From Catenulisporales bacterium (GTDB lineage Bacteria > Actinomycetota > Actinomycetes > Streptomycetales > Catenulisporaceae), in contig JAEKKI010000144.1 in the NCBI GenBank assembly GCA_019510485.1, positions 1 through 64,000 on the forward strand: DNA of 64,000 bases, read 5' to 3'. Positions 51,225 through 60,061 of the stretch are shown here, in pieces (the first letter of the stretch is position 1; each line of letters starts with the position of its first letter). Under the pieces are notes generated by a model. That model saw only the letters and a program-made list of their open reading frames with translations, did not search any database and was not told the origin of the DNA. The position numbers were made by a program, and so were the translations under genes.

Positions 51225-51995
51225 CGGCGGCCCTCCTTCCCGCCGGCGGGGGTCGTCGCCTCCCCGCCCGGCGCCCGGTGTTCCAGGGCCGCCCGCAGCT
51301 GCGAGCGGCCGCGGTGGATCCGCGAGCGCACCGTTCCGAGCTTCACGTCCAGCGTGGCCGCGATCTCCTCGTACGACAGTCCTTCGATGTCGCACAGCAC
51401 CACCGCGGCGCGGAACTCCGGCGCCAGGGCGGCCAGCGCGGCCTCGATGTCGGCGTCCATGTGCGAGTCGTTGAAGATGCGCTCCGGCGACGGCTCGCGT
51501 CCGGGCAGCCGGTCGTCGGCGTCCTCGCCGAGGGAGTCGAAGCGGATGCGCGCACGGCGGCGCACCATGTCCAGGAACAGGTTGGTGGTGATGCGGTGCA
51601 GCCAGCCCTCGAAGGTGCCGGGCTGGTAGCTCGACAGCGAGCGGAAGACGCGGATGAAGACCTCCTGGGTGAGGTCCTCGGCGTCGTGCTGGTTGCCGGT
51701 GAGGCGGTAGGCGAGGCGGTAGACGCGCTGCGAGTGGGTGCTCCCAGCCCACGGCCTCGGCGTCCAGCCGCTGCACGGGCGCGGACGCGGCTTGAGGCGC
51801 GGCCTCGGCAGCGGCCCGGCCGGGCGTCGCCGTATCCGGAAGCGGCTCGGCGGCCCCGTGCCGGCCCTTCCGGTCGTTCTCCAAGGCGGCCTTGCGGGCC
51901 GCACGCCGACGACGTAGTTCCCCGAGATCGATCCGCGGTCCTATGGTGTTGACCGGGACGGCTCCAGGATTGCGGGCGCTGTTGGCGTCAGCCAC
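51221..51995 (-). pseudogene. sigE: ECF sigma factor SigE, frameshifted as sequenced
   Basis: From GTG 51995 (AGGAGGT about 9 nt upstream) one frame reads [18 protein letters not shown] and on to DAEAVGWE. From about 51745 a second frame continues [20 protein letters not shown], then [31 protein letters not shown] (region 2) and [20 protein letters not shown] (region 4). In M. tuberculosis SigE I recall [19 protein letters not shown]; about 11 nt are missing between WE and HSQ. The two halves are otherwise intact, so this is either a recent lesion or a sequence error. It is coupled to the anti-sigma gene downstream. Confidence 0.78.
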
Positions 51996-52382
51996 GACGA
52001 CCCCACCTCCTATTTCCAGTACCGCATTCATCACCATAGACGCCTGCCTCGCTGGTAAAGGCTGAAAGGAACCTGAGATCGCACTAAGATCTCCCGGCTC
52101 CCGAAGCCGTGTGCCGCTGTCTAAGGCGGAACGGCCGGTCACGGCTTCGAAGTTCCCAGCCTGTTTCGTAGAGGCGGTGTCCGCTTACAGCGATCAGAGC
52201 GGTACGAGGGTGGCGTCCGCGTACCCCGCCGCGCCTCGCACACACGGACAGGCGATGTCTGTCCGGCGGTCCGGCGTGGTATGCGCGGGGACAGGTGGCT
52301 ACGCTCTTGATGCCCAGTAGCAACCAACCGACCTGATCCCGGCCGCGCCGAGCGCCGGGATCCGCGAACCTCGGAGGCCGTC

Positions 52383-53018
52383 ATCCCCAGTCACCGGCAC
52401 GCCAGCCTGGCGTATGCGGAGGGGTACGTGCCCGAGGACGACGTGCTGGTCTCCGCCCGCCGCGAGGCCCGCCGGCTGGGCATCTTCCCGGTCGAGCCCG
52501 GCACCGGCGCCGCGCTGCGGCTGCTGGCCGCAACGCTCGCCGCGCGCGCCGTCGTCGACGTCGGCACCGGGGCCGGCGTGTCGGGGATCTACCTGCTGCG
52601 AGGCATGCGCCCGGACGGGGTGCTGACCACGGTCGACGAGGACACCCAGGGCTCCCAGGCGGCCCGCCGGGCGTTCGCCGACGCGGGCTTCGCGGCCAGC
52701 CGGACCCGGGTGATCGGCGGCGCCGTCGGCTCGGTGCTGCCCCGGCTCGCCGACGGCGGCTACGACATGGTGTTCTGCGGCGGCCCGGGCTCGGATCACC
52801 TGGCCGGCTACGAAGAGGCGCTGCGGCTGCTGCGGCCCGGCGGGCTGGTGGCCTTCGACGGGGCGCTGGGCCAGGACCGGGTGGTCGACCCGTCGATCCG
52901 GGACGCGCGCACGTCGGCGCTGCGGTATCTGCACCGCCAGGTCGCCGAGGATCCGCGGCTGCTGCCGGCGCTGCTGCCCACCGGTGATGGGCTTTTGTGC
53001 GCGGTGAAGCGCCCCTGA
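52383..53018 (+). CDS. SAM-dependent O-methyltransferase
   Basis: About 211 residues if started at 52383. The SAM site is VVDVGTGAGVSGIYLLRGM, with LLPRLADGGYDMVF- and LLRPGGLVAFDG-like motifs; this is the small O-methyltransferase found beside sigE in mycobacteria (Rv1220c). The conserved N-terminal stretch SLAYAEGYVPEDDVLVSARR begins before the first usual start (GTG 52428). Upstream there is only a GGAGG followed at the right distance by ATC 52383, a rare start codon. If ATC is not used, translation begins at 52428 and lacks that stretch. Divergent from sigE. Confidence 0.82.
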   Translation: MPSHRHASLAYAEGYVPEDDVLVSARREARRLGIFPVEPGTGAALRLLAATLAARAVVDVGTGAGVSGIYLLRGMRPDGVLTTVDEDTQGSQAARRAFADAGFAASRTRVIGGAVGSVLPRLADGGYDMVFCGGPGSDHLAGYEEALRLLRPGGLVAFDGALGQDRVVDPSIRDARTSALRYLHRQVAEDPRLLPALLPTGDGLLCAVKRP

Positions 53019-53046
53019 GCGTGGCGACCCGGGGGCTCTTCTAAGC

Positions 53047-53086
53047 GAATCGCAATGAATCGCTGTGATTCAGAGTTAATCGCACC
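53047..53086 (+). repeat. Ten-bp phased GAATCGC repeats
   Basis: Successive decamers are GAATCGCAAT, GAATCGCTGT, GATTCAGAGT and TAATCGCACC. AATCGC recurs at 53048, 53058 and 53078, one helical turn or two apart. It lies in the 173-nt gap between convergent genes, an odd place for an operator. Confidence 0.5.
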
Positions 53087-53191
53087 AGGAAGTGAGAAGG
53101 AACACGCCGACGGCGACGCCGGACCCCGGCCGTTCGGGGGTCAGACGTCACTGGTGGGAAGGGTGAGGCGGCAGACCGCCGGGCGCGGGTG

Positions 53192-53359
53192 CTAACCGAC
53201 CACGCCCTTGATCGCCTCGCCGAGCGCCGCTGCCTCTTCCGCCGACAGCTCCACCACGAGCCGGCCGCCGCCCTCCAGCGGAACCCGCATCACGATGCCC
53301 CGTCCCTCTTTGGTCACCTCAAGCGGGCCGTCACCCGTCCGCGGCTTCATCGCCGCCAT
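53192..53359 (-). CDS. DUF3117 protein, 55 residues
   Basis: The protein begins MAAMKPRTGDGPLEVTKEGR and ends in EEAAALGEAIKGVVG, the exact length of this highly conserved actinobacterial family of unknown function. GGAAGGGG lies about 10 nt before ATG 53359. It lies in the sigE-folP neighbourhood, as in mycobacteria. Confidence 0.93.
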   Translation of the reverse strand: MAAMKPRTGDGPLEVTKEGRGIVMRVPLEGGGRLVVELSAEEAAALGEAIKGVVG

Positions 53360-53547
53360 GCTCGTTCCCCTTCCTAGGAGCCAGCTCTCAATCAACCCAT
53401 TATCCCGCACGCAGCCCCGATGGGTTTCGGTGTCGCTTCAGGAGACGGGACTGAGTAGCTTCGTCAGCGTCTGCAAAACAGTTCTACCGGACGTGACCGA
53501 CACAGGTACATGCCTGAATGCCGATAAGGCAGAGAGTGGGAGCCCCT

Positions 53548-54333
53548 ATGTCCGCCAGCGTTGCCTACGACGTCACCGAGGGTGTCGGTACCATCACCCT
53601 GAATCGCCCGGACGCCATGAACTCGCTCGACAGTGCGACCAAGGCGGCGTTGCGGGACGCGGCGGTCGCGGCGGCCGGCGACGACTCCGTTCGCGTGATC
53701 GTGGTGCGCGGGACGGGCCGGGCATTCTGTGTCGGACAAGACCTGAAGGAGCACGCGGCGGCGCTGGAAGCCGGCCGCGGGCTGTCGAACACGGTGCGAG
53801 AGCACTACAACCCGCTGCTGCGGGCCCTGACTTCGGCGCCCAAGCCGGTGATCGCCGCGGTGAACGGCGTGGCGGCCGGCGCCGGGGCGGCTCTGGCCTT
53901 CGCCGCCGACCTGCGGATCGCCTCGGACAAAGCGGCGTTCAACCTGGCCTTCGCCAACATCGGCCTGACCGCCGACTCCGGCGCTTCCTGGACGCTCCCG
54001 CGCCTGGTCGGCCCGGCCAAGGCGGTGGAGCTGCTGATGCTGCCGGAGACCATCGGCATCGAGCAGGCCGCGGCGCTGGGCCTGGTGCACCGCGTGGTGC
54101 CGGCCGCCGAGTTCGACGCGGTGGTCGGCGAGCTGGCCGCGCGGATGGCCGCCGGGCCCACGGCGGCGTACGCGGCGATCAAGGAGTCGGTCGGCTTCGG
54201 GCTCGCGCACTCGCTGGACGAAACGCTGGAGCTGGAGGCGGAGCTGCAGGACGCCTGCGCGGGGACAGAAGACCACCGGAAAGCGGTGGACGCGTTCCTG
54301 GCGAAGGAGAAGCCGACGTTCGTCGGGCGGTGA
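53548..54333 (+). CDS. Enoyl-CoA hydratase/isomerase, PaaG-like
   Basis: 261 residues. RPDAMNSLDSATKAAL, GTGRAFCVGQDLKEHAAAL, AAVNGVAAGAGAALAFAADLR and LTADSGASWTLPRLVG match the 2-(1,2-epoxyphenyl)acetyl-CoA isomerase/PaaG branch of the crotonases. The Asp in TADSGAS marks isomerases more than hydratases. Without other paa genes nearby, the substrate remains open. GGGAG lies 8 nt before ATG 53548. Confidence 0.85.
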   Translation: MSASVAYDVTEGVGTITLNRPDAMNSLDSATKAALRDAAVAAAGDDSVRVIVVRGTGRAFCVGQDLKEHAAALEAGRGLSNTVREHYNPLLRALTSAPKPVIAAVNGVAAGAGAALAFAADLRIASDKAAFNLAFANIGLTADSGASWTLPRLVGPAKAVELLMLPETIGIEQAAALGLVHRVVPAAEFDAVVGELAARMAAGPTAAYAAIKESVGFGLAHSLDETLELEAELQDACAGTEDHRKAVDAFLAKEKPTFVGR

Positions 54334-54355
54334 GCACACCGGCTCACCGCTGAAA

Positions 54356-54383
54356 CGGCCGGCCTCAGGAATCAGGTCGGCCG
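54356..54383. terminator. Terminator between convergent hydratase and DivIVA-like genes
   Basis: A 10-bp stem with one G:U pair (54356-54365 with 54374-54383) lies between the two stop codons. A second small 7-bp hairpin overlaps the hydratase stop. Confidence 0.6.
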
Positions 54384-54394
54384 GACTCGCCGCT

Positions 54395-54853
54395 CTACTG
54401 CTCCTGGTCGGGCTTGCGATACCAGGCGGACAGCGAGTCGTCCTCCGCAGAGTCCTGATCGCCGCTCCGCTCCTCGGGCGCGGCGGTCTCGATCACCGTC
54501 GCCGCCGCCTCCTGTCCCTGGGTCTGTGCCACCGGCTCGTAGCCGACCCCCTCGCCGAAGCGGGCGCCGCCGGCCGGCCGCGTGAGGTCGGCGATCAGCC
54601 GGTCGCGCTGCTCGATCTCGGCGGCGAGCCGGTCGAGCAGGCGGTCGACCTGGTCCATGCGGTAGCCGCGGAACGCCACGGCGAAGCGGGCGCCGTCGAT
54701 GTCGTCCCGGCCCAGCTGCCGGTCCTCGGCCAGGGCGGGCTCGGGCCGGTCCTGGCGCGGGTCGGCCAGACCGCCGCCGCGGCCGGCGGCCACCCACGCG
54801 ATCGCCCCGAACACCGCCGCGACGACCAGAAATTGGAAGTACAGCACGCGCAC
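54395..54853 (-). CDS. DivIVA-domain membrane protein
   Basis: 152 residues. An N-terminal helix (YFQFLVVAAVFGAIAWVAAG) is followed by the short DivIVA-like motif FRGYRMDQVDRLLDRLAAEIEQRD (split here only by reading) and an acidic disordered C-terminus ending YRKPDQEQ. Proteins of this layout are conserved beside folP and are thought to sit at membranes near the growth machinery. Start GTG 54853 or GTG 54847. It is divergent from folP with a 46-bp gap. Confidence 0.75.
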   Translation of the reverse strand: MRVLYFQFLVVAAVFGAIAWVAAGRGGGLADPRQDRPEPALAEDRQLGRDDIDGARFAVAFRGYRMDQVDRLLDRLAAEIEQRDRLIADLTRPAGGARFGEGVGYEPVAQTQGQEAAATVIETAAPEERSGDQDSAEDDSLSAWYRKPDQEQ

Positions 54854-54886
54854 ATCGTGCCACGCCCGGCGCCGCGCCGACGAGGT

Positions 54887-54892
54887 TAGGCT
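54887..54892 (+). promoter_or_regulatory. -10 element TAGGCT of the folP-like gene
   Basis: TAGGCT lies 7 nt before ATG 54900 and fixes that start over upstream in-frame codons. Confidence 0.6.
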
Positions 54893-54899
54893 GATCTCC

Positions 54900-55838
54900 A
54901 TGTCATCGAACGCGGACGGCACCACGGGCGGACCGGCCCGAAGCGCCGGGGATCCGAGGCCCGTCCCGCCGGGCCCGCTGCGTCTGGGCCCGTACGAATA
55001 CGGCCCCCACCAGCGGCTCGTGATGGCGATCGTGAACCGCACCCCGGATTCCTTCTACGACCGGGGCGCCACCTTCACCGACGCCGCCGCGCTGGACCGG
55101 GTGGAAACAGCACTGGAAGAAGGCGCCGACCTGATCGACATCGGCGGCGTGAAGGCCGGGCCCGGCGACGTCGTCGACAGCGCCGAGGAACTGCGGCGGG
55201 TGGTGCCGTTCGTGGCCGAGGTCCGCAAGCGGTTCCCGGAGGCGGTGATCTCCGTGGACACCTGGCGCGCCGAGGTGGGCGAGGCCGTGTGCGCCGAGGG
55301 CGCGGACGTGCTCAACGACGCCTGGGGCGGCTGGGATCCGGAGCTGGCCCGGGTGGCCGCGCGGTACGGCGTGGGGCTGGTGTGCACGCACGCCGGCGGC
55401 GTCGAGCCCCGCACCCGGCCGCACCGGATCGGCTACCCGGACGTGATGGCCGACATCCTCACCCGCACGGTCCGCGGCGAGGCCGAGCGCGCGGCGGCGC
55501 TGGGCGTCCCGCGCGAGCGCATCCTGATCGACCCCGGACACGACTTCGGCAAGAACACCCGGCACTCGCTGGAGGCCACGCGGCGGCTGCCGGAGATGAC
55601 CGCGACCGGCTGGCCGGTGCTGGTGTCGCTGTCGAACAAGGACTTCGTCGGGGAGACCCTGGCCCGGCCGGTCGCCGAGCGGCTGGTCGGCACGCTGGCC
55701 ACCACGGCCGTGTCGGCGTGGCTGGGAGCGCGGGTGTACCGCGTGCACGAGGTCGCCGAGACCCGCCAGGTGCTGGACATGGTGTCGGCGATCCAGGGGC
55801 ACCGGGAGCCGGCGGTGGCCAAGCGCGGGCTGGTCTGA
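54900..55838 (+). CDS. folP: Dihydropteroate synthase family protein
   Basis: 312 residues. VMAIVNRTPDSFYDRGATF (pterin/pABA loop 1), GADLIDIGG, VISVDTWRAEVGEA, LNDAWGG, ILIDPGHDFGKN and VSLSNKDFVGE are the DHPS motifs, but several differ from the canonical LNVTPDSFSDGG and DPGIGFGK. This matches the second, FolP2-type copy of actinobacteria, for which folate activity has been doubted. A leaderless promoter lies upstream. The neighbours are the DivIVA-like protein and LOG enzyme, as in mycobacteria. Confidence 0.85.
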   Translation: MSSNADGTTGGPARSAGDPRPVPPGPLRLGPYEYGPHQRLVMAIVNRTPDSFYDRGATFTDAAALDRVETALEEGADLIDIGGVKAGPGDVVDSAEELRRVVPFVAEVRKRFPEAVISVDTWRAEVGEAVCAEGADVLNDAWGGWDPELARVAARYGVGLVCTHAGGVEPRTRPHRIGYPDVMADILTRTVRGEAERAAALGVPRERILIDPGHDFGKNTRHSLEATRRLPEMTATGWPVLVSLSNKDFVGETLARPVAERLVGTLATTAVSAWLGARVYRVHEVAETRQVLDMVSAIQGHREPAVAKRGLV

Positions 55839-55848
55839 GCGGCGGGCG

Positions 55849-56622
55849 CTAGCTCCACTCCCCCGGCTTGCCCATGATCGCGACCACCTCGTCCGGATCG
55901 TCGACCAGGCGGAGCAGGTCCACGTCGCCCGGGGCGATCTTGCCGTTCGGGACCATGGTGTCGCGTATCCAGTCGACCAGGCCGCCCCAGAAGGTACGGC
56001 CGACCAGCACCACCGGGAACGAGGTCACCTTGTGCGTCTGCACCAGGGTCAGGGCCTCGAAGAGCTCGTCCAGGGTGCCGAAGCCGCCGGGCAGGACCAC
56101 GAAGCCCTGGGAGTACTTCACGAACATGGTCTTGCGGACGAAGAAGTACCGGAAGTTGATGCCCTGGTCGATGTAGCTGTTCAGGCCCTGCTCGAAGGGC
56201 AGCTCGATGCCCAGGCCGATGGAGCGGCCGCCGGCGTCGAAGGCGCCCTTGTTCACCGCCTCCATGGCGCCCGGGCCGCCGCCGGTGATGACCGTCCAGC
56301 CCGCCGCGGCCAGGCCGCGGCCGATCTGTTCCCCGATCAGGTACTCCGGGGTGCCGGCCGGGGTGCGGGCCGAGCCGAAGACGGTGACCGCGGGGCCCGT
56401 GCGGGCCAGGGAGTCGAAGCCCTCGACGAACTCACCCTGGATGCGGAGCACGCGCCAGGGATCCTCATCCTTCCAATCCTTGCCGTAGGCGTGGTCCAGC
56501 AGCTTCTGGTCCGCCGTGGCCGCCGGCAGTTGCTCCTGCCCGCGCCGCCGGGTGACCGCCCCGACGAATCGCTCCGTGAGCCGGCTCGCGTTGCCGTGCC
56601 CGTTTCCGGTCCCTTGACTCAT
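55849..56622 (-). CDS. LOG/TIGR00730 family nucleotide hydrolase
   Basis: 257 residues. The two signatures are GGGPGAMEAVNKGA and PGGFGTLDELFEALT. Such proteins are lysine-decarboxylase-like Rossmann enzymes; many release cytokinin bases or hydrolyse purine 5'-monophosphates. ATG 56622 has TAGTGT 6 nt upstream. It is convergent with folP, with a 10-nt gap. Confidence 0.9.
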   Translation of the reverse strand: MSQGTGNGHGNASRLTERFVGAVTRRRGQEQLPAATADQKLLDHAYGKDWKDEDPWRVLRIQGEFVEGFDSLARTGPAVTVFGSARTPAGTPEYLIGEQIGRGLAAAGWTVITGGGPGAMEAVNKGAFDAGGRSIGLGIELPFEQGLNSYIDQGINFRYFFVRKTMFVKYSQGFVVLPGGFGTLDELFEALTLVQTHKVTSFPVVLVGRTFWGGLVDWIRDTMVPNGKIAPGDVDLLRLVDDPDEVVAIMGKPGEWS

Positions 56623-56628
56623 GTCCGC

Positions 56629-56634
56629 ACACTA
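56629..56634 (-). promoter_or_regulatory. -10 element TAGTGT of the LOG gene
   Basis: Minus-strand TAGTGT lies 6 nt before ATG 56622. Confidence 0.6.
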
Positions 56635-56680
56635 CCCGCCGGGCGTGACCGGGCGGTGGCGCAGCCGGGTCGAGCAGGGG

Positions 56681-57859
56681 TTATGACTGTGGCTTGACCG
56701 TGTCCAAGTGCTGGCTCAGCCAGCTGTACGCTTGCGGCAGCCACTGCTTCCAGACGGCGGTGTTGTGCGATCCGTAGTCCTTCTTCAGCACGTCCACCAC
56801 GTCCGGCGCCGCGGTCTGGAGCGCCAGCGCCTCGGCCAGCACGCTGCCGTGCGCGTCCTCGGCCGAGGCCGCCGCGAGCAGCGCGATCGGCAGGGCCGGC
56901 TTGCGGTTCTGCAGGATCCACAGCGTCGAATTCTGGTCCGCGAACTCCGGGCCGTGCCGGGACACGTAGCCGCCAGGGTGTACGTCGCCGCTCATCTGCA
57001 CCGCGGCGCTGAAGTCCTGGGGGTACTGCACCAGCAGCTTGCCCGCGCACAGGCCGCCCTCGGAGTAGCCCATCATCCCCCAGCCGGAGCGGTCCGTGGT
57101 GACCCGGAAGCTGCGCTCGATCATCGTGCGCACGTCGTCGGCGATGTAGGTGGCCACCTGCGGGCCGTTCGGGATGTCGGTGCAGTCCGTGTTCACGCCC
57201 TTGACCGGGGAGATGTTCACGGCCACCAGCACGAACGGCGTCGACGCCTTCTGCCGCACCAGCGTGGCCAGTTCCTTCTGGCCGGCCATCTGGCCGAACC
57301 AGGTCTGCGGGCTGCCCGGATAACCGGGGAACAGCATGACCACCGGGAAATCCGTGTTCGCGTACGCCGGATCGTTGTACTGCGGCGGCAGCCAGACCAT
57401 CACGTCGTTCTGCCCGCCCAGGCCCGACTTGGGGCCGGTGAAGCTGGTCGCCAGCGCGTCGTCGCCGTACTTCTCGAACTTCTGCGTCGGGCCCGGCGGC
57501 TGCACCCGTGGCGCCAGCGTGCCGCGCCCGCCCTGGGCGTCGCCGTCGTGGTCGCGGTGGTCGGCGGCGGCGCCGGTCGCCTGTTCGTGGGCGACCTTGT
57601 CGTCGTGGATGATCACACCCGGACTGCCGGTGTCGCCGAGCAGATCGTCCCACGAGGCGTAGAGCCCGTAGTAGTTGTTCACGATGATGCCGCACAGCAG
57701 GACCGCCATGACCTGGCTCACGCCGATCATCGCCAGGCGGGACACCGCACGCACCGGCCGCGGGCCGCGCATGCGGTTCCACAGCAGGTAAGTGCCGAGG
57801 GGTGCCGCGACCGCGAGGAAGATCGCCGTCACCAACATCGGCCAACCGGTCGGGCTCAT
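56681..57859 (-). CDS. Membrane-anchored esterase, mycolyltransferase-like fold
   Basis: 392 residues. Two N-terminal helices (MLVTAIFLAVAAPLGTYLLW and LAMIGVSQVMAVLLCGIIV) precede an outward-facing alpha/beta-hydrolase of the esterase D/antigen 85 family: DFPVVMLFPGYPGS, the nucleophile elbow GMMGYSEGG, and a late GSHNTAVWKQWL with the catalytic His. A His/Asp-rich linker lies between. The substrate is unknown. This gene and the LOG gene lie on the same strand. Start ATG 57859 lacks a clear ribosome site; the 177-nt gap to dapE holds nothing evident. Confidence 0.85.
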   Translation of the reverse strand: MSPTGWPMLVTAIFLAVAAPLGTYLLWNRMRGPRPVRAVSRLAMIGVSQVMAVLLCGIIVNNYYGLYASWDDLLGDTGSPGVIIHDDKVAHEQATGAAADHRDHDGDAQGGRGTLAPRVQPPGPTQKFEKYGDDALATSFTGPKSGLGGQNDVMVWLPPQYNDPAYANTDFPVVMLFPGYPGSPQTWFGQMAGQKELATLVRQKASTPFVLVAVNISPVKGVNTDCTDIPNGPQVATYIADDVRTMIERSFRVTTDRSGWGMMGYSEGGLCAGKLLVQYPQDFSAAVQMSGDVHPGGYVSRHGPEFADQNSTLWILQNRKPALPIALLAAASAEDAHGSVLAEALALQTAAPDVVDVLKKDYGSHNTAVWKQWLPQAYSWLSQHLDTVKPQS

Positions 57860-58036
57860 AGGGGATTTCGGACCTCTCGGGAACTGCGTCGTCTACACGG
57901 CGGCCGGCTGGCGTCCACGCCCGCCCCCGAACACTGCGGGGGTTGCTCCGCCGCCGGTAAGACGCCACCGGTGCCCGACCGGTTGCCTCCGGCGCGCACC
58001 GGCAGTTCCGGGGCACACCGGGCAGGTGCCGTCAGG

Positions 58037-59152
58037 TCAGGAAGCGGAGCCGAGCCAGCTTCTCATCCGTTCCGCACACCGGACAACTTGCCCCAGGTCC
58101 ACTGATTCGTCCGGTTTGTGGGCCAGCGCTCCGTCGCCCGGGCCGTAGTTCACTCCAGGCACGCCGAGGCCCGCGAACCGTGCGACGTCGGTCCAGCCGA
58201 ACTTCGCCGTGGGCTGCGCCGCCATCCCGGCCATCACCGCTTCGACGAACTGCGCGGCCAGCGGCAGGTGCAGTCCGGGGCGCGCGGCCGGGGCCGAGTC
58301 CGTGACGAGGATCTCAGCGTCCAGATCCGCGAAGACTTCCCGGATATGGCGCTCCGCGCCCGCCTCATCGCGGTCCGGGGCGAAGCGGAAGTTCACCAGG
58401 ACCGAGCACTCGTCCGGGATCACGTTGCCCGCGACGCCGCCGGAGATCCCGACCGCGTTCATGCCCTCACGGAACTCCAGGCCCTCGACCTCGACTCGGC
58501 GCGGCTCGTACTCCGCCAGGCGCCGCAGTGCGGTACCCGCCTTGTGGATCGCGTTGTCGCCGAGCCAGGAGCGCGCCGAGTGCGCCCGCGCGCCGCGGAA
58601 GGTCAGGCGTGCGCGCATCGTGCCCTGGCATCCGCCTTCCACGATGTTGTTGCTGGGCTCCAGCAGCACCGCGAAGTCGGCCGCGAACCACTCCGGCCGG
58701 GTGCGGATCAGCCGGCCGAGGCTGTTGCGCTCGGCCTCGACCTCCTCGCATTCGTAGAACACGTAGGTCACGTCGCGGTTCGGCTCGGCGACCGCGGCGG
58801 CCAGCACCAGCTGTACCGCGACGCCGGCCTTCATATCGGAGGTGCCGCAGCCGCGCAATGTGCCGCTCTCCCAGTCGCCTTCCAGCAGCGAGGGCACGTT
58901 TCGCCTGCCGGTGCTGTCCACCGCGATCGGGACGGTGTCCAGGTGCCCGGCCAGGATCACCCGCTCGGCGCGCCCGAGGTTCGTGCGGGCCAGCACCGAG
59001 TCGCCGTCGCGCAGCACCTCCAGGTGCGCATAGGGCCGCAGTGCCTCCTCGATCGCGTCGGCGAGCGCCTTCTCGTCACCGCTCTCGGATTCGATATCGA
59101 CGATCGCCGCGGTGACGCGCGCGGCGCTAAGGGTGAGATCCAGGCCGGGCAT
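58037..59152 (-). CDS. dapE: Succinyl-diaminopimelate desuccinylase
   Basis: 371 residues of the M20 fold. AGHLDTVPIAVD, GCGTSDMKAGVAVQL, YECEEVEAERN (general base Glu) and ARAHSARSWLGDNAIHKA match actinobacterial DapE. It hydrolyses N-succinyl-LL-2,6-diaminopimelate in lysine and peptidoglycan precursor synthesis. dapD lies 50 nt upstream on the same strand, so the two probably form one unit. GAGGGACG precedes ATG 59152. Confidence 0.93.
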   Translation of the reverse strand: MPGLDLTLSAARVTAAIVDIESESGDEKALADAIEEALRPYAHLEVLRDGDSVLARTNLGRAERVILAGHLDTVPIAVDSTGRRNVPSLLEGDWESGTLRGCGTSDMKAGVAVQLVLAAAVAEPNRDVTYVFYECEEVEAERNSLGRLIRTRPEWFAADFAVLLEPSNNIVEGGCQGTMRARLTFRGARAHSARSWLGDNAIHKAGTALRRLAEYEPRRVEVEGLEFREGMNAVGISGGVAGNVIPDECSVLVNFRFAPDRDEAGAERHIREVFADLDAEILVTDSAPAARPGLHLPLAAQFVEAVMAGMAAQPTAKFGWTDVARFAGLGVPGVNYGPGDGALAHKPDESVDLGQVVRCAERMRSWLGSAS

Positions 59153-59202
59153 GGGTGTCGTCCCTCTGTGTCTGTGCTTGGTCTGTGCTCGTCCTCGCGG
59201 GG

Positions 59203-60054
59203 TCAGGAGGCGATGCCGTGGTCGCGCAGGATGTCGTTCATCCGGAGCTTCTCGTGCTCCTCGCCCTCGGCCAGCCGCTTCAGCACCAGCACGCACGGCA
59301 TGCCGAACTCTCCGCCGGGGAACTGCTTGGCGCGAGTCGAGGAGACGCACACCGACCAGGCCGGGGCCTCGCCGCGCGGCAGTTCCGCACCGGACTCGGC
59401 ATCGAAGACCCGGGTGGTCTTGGTGAGGATCACGCCGGCGCCGAGCTTGGCGCCGCGGCGGACCCGGGCCCCGTCGACCACGATCGAGCGCGAACCGACG
59501 AAGGCGTCGTCCTCGACCACGACCGGCACCGCGTTCGGCGGCTCGAGCACGCCGCCGATGCCGACCCCGCCGGCCAGGTGGACGTTCGCCCCGATCTGCG
59601 CGCAGGAGCCGATGGTGGCCCAGGTGTCGAGCATGGAGCCGGCCCCGAGGTAGCCGCCGATGTTGACGAAGCCGGGCATCACGATGGAGCCGGGAGCCAG
59701 GTAGGAACCCCAGCGGACGACCGCGCCGGGGACCACGCGGGCCCCGTTCAGGCTGGTCTTCAGCGGCATCTTGTCGTGGTAGTGGAAGTCGCCGGCGGTG
59801 GACTGGACCATGTCGAGCACCTTGAACGACAACAGGATCGCGCGCTTGGCCCGCTCGTCCACGACGACCTCGTCGGTGGCCGGGTCGACGAACGCGGCCC
59901 GGGCGACGCCGGCGTCGATCAGGTCCACGGCCTCCACCACGGCCTTGCGGGCGTCGAGGTCCGCCGGGGAGAGCTCGGCGCGGCGCTCCCACAGCTCGTC
60001 GATCGTCGCCGAGACGGGGGATGCGAAATCGTTGGGGGCGGGTGCGTTGGTCAT
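59203..60054 (-). CDS. dapD: Tetrahydrodipicolinate N-succinyltransferase
   Basis: 283 residues. An N-terminal helical domain and a left-handed beta-helix of hexapeptide repeats are seen: GSYLAPGSIVMPGFVNIGGY, GANVHLAGGVGIGGVLEPP, DDAFVGSRSIVVDGARV. It makes N-succinyl-2-amino-6-ketopimelate, the substrate chain of DapE. ATG 60054 is preceded after 7 nt by TATCGT, so the dapD-dapE mRNA is probably leaderless. Confidence 0.93.
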   Translation of the reverse strand: MTNAPAPNDFASPVSATIDELWERRAELSPADLDARKAVVEAVDLIDAGVARAAFVDPATDEVVVDERAKRAILLSFKVLDMVQSTAGDFHYHDKMPLKTSLNGARVVPGAVVRWGSYLAPGSIVMPGFVNIGGYLGAGSMLDTWATIGSCAQIGANVHLAGGVGIGGVLEPPNAVPVVVEDDAFVGSRSIVVDGARVRRGAKLGAGVILTKTTRVFDAESGAELPRGEAPAWSVCVSSTRAKQFPGGEFGMPCVLVLKRLAEGEEHEKLRMNDILRDHGIAS

Positions 60055-60061
60055 GACGACC

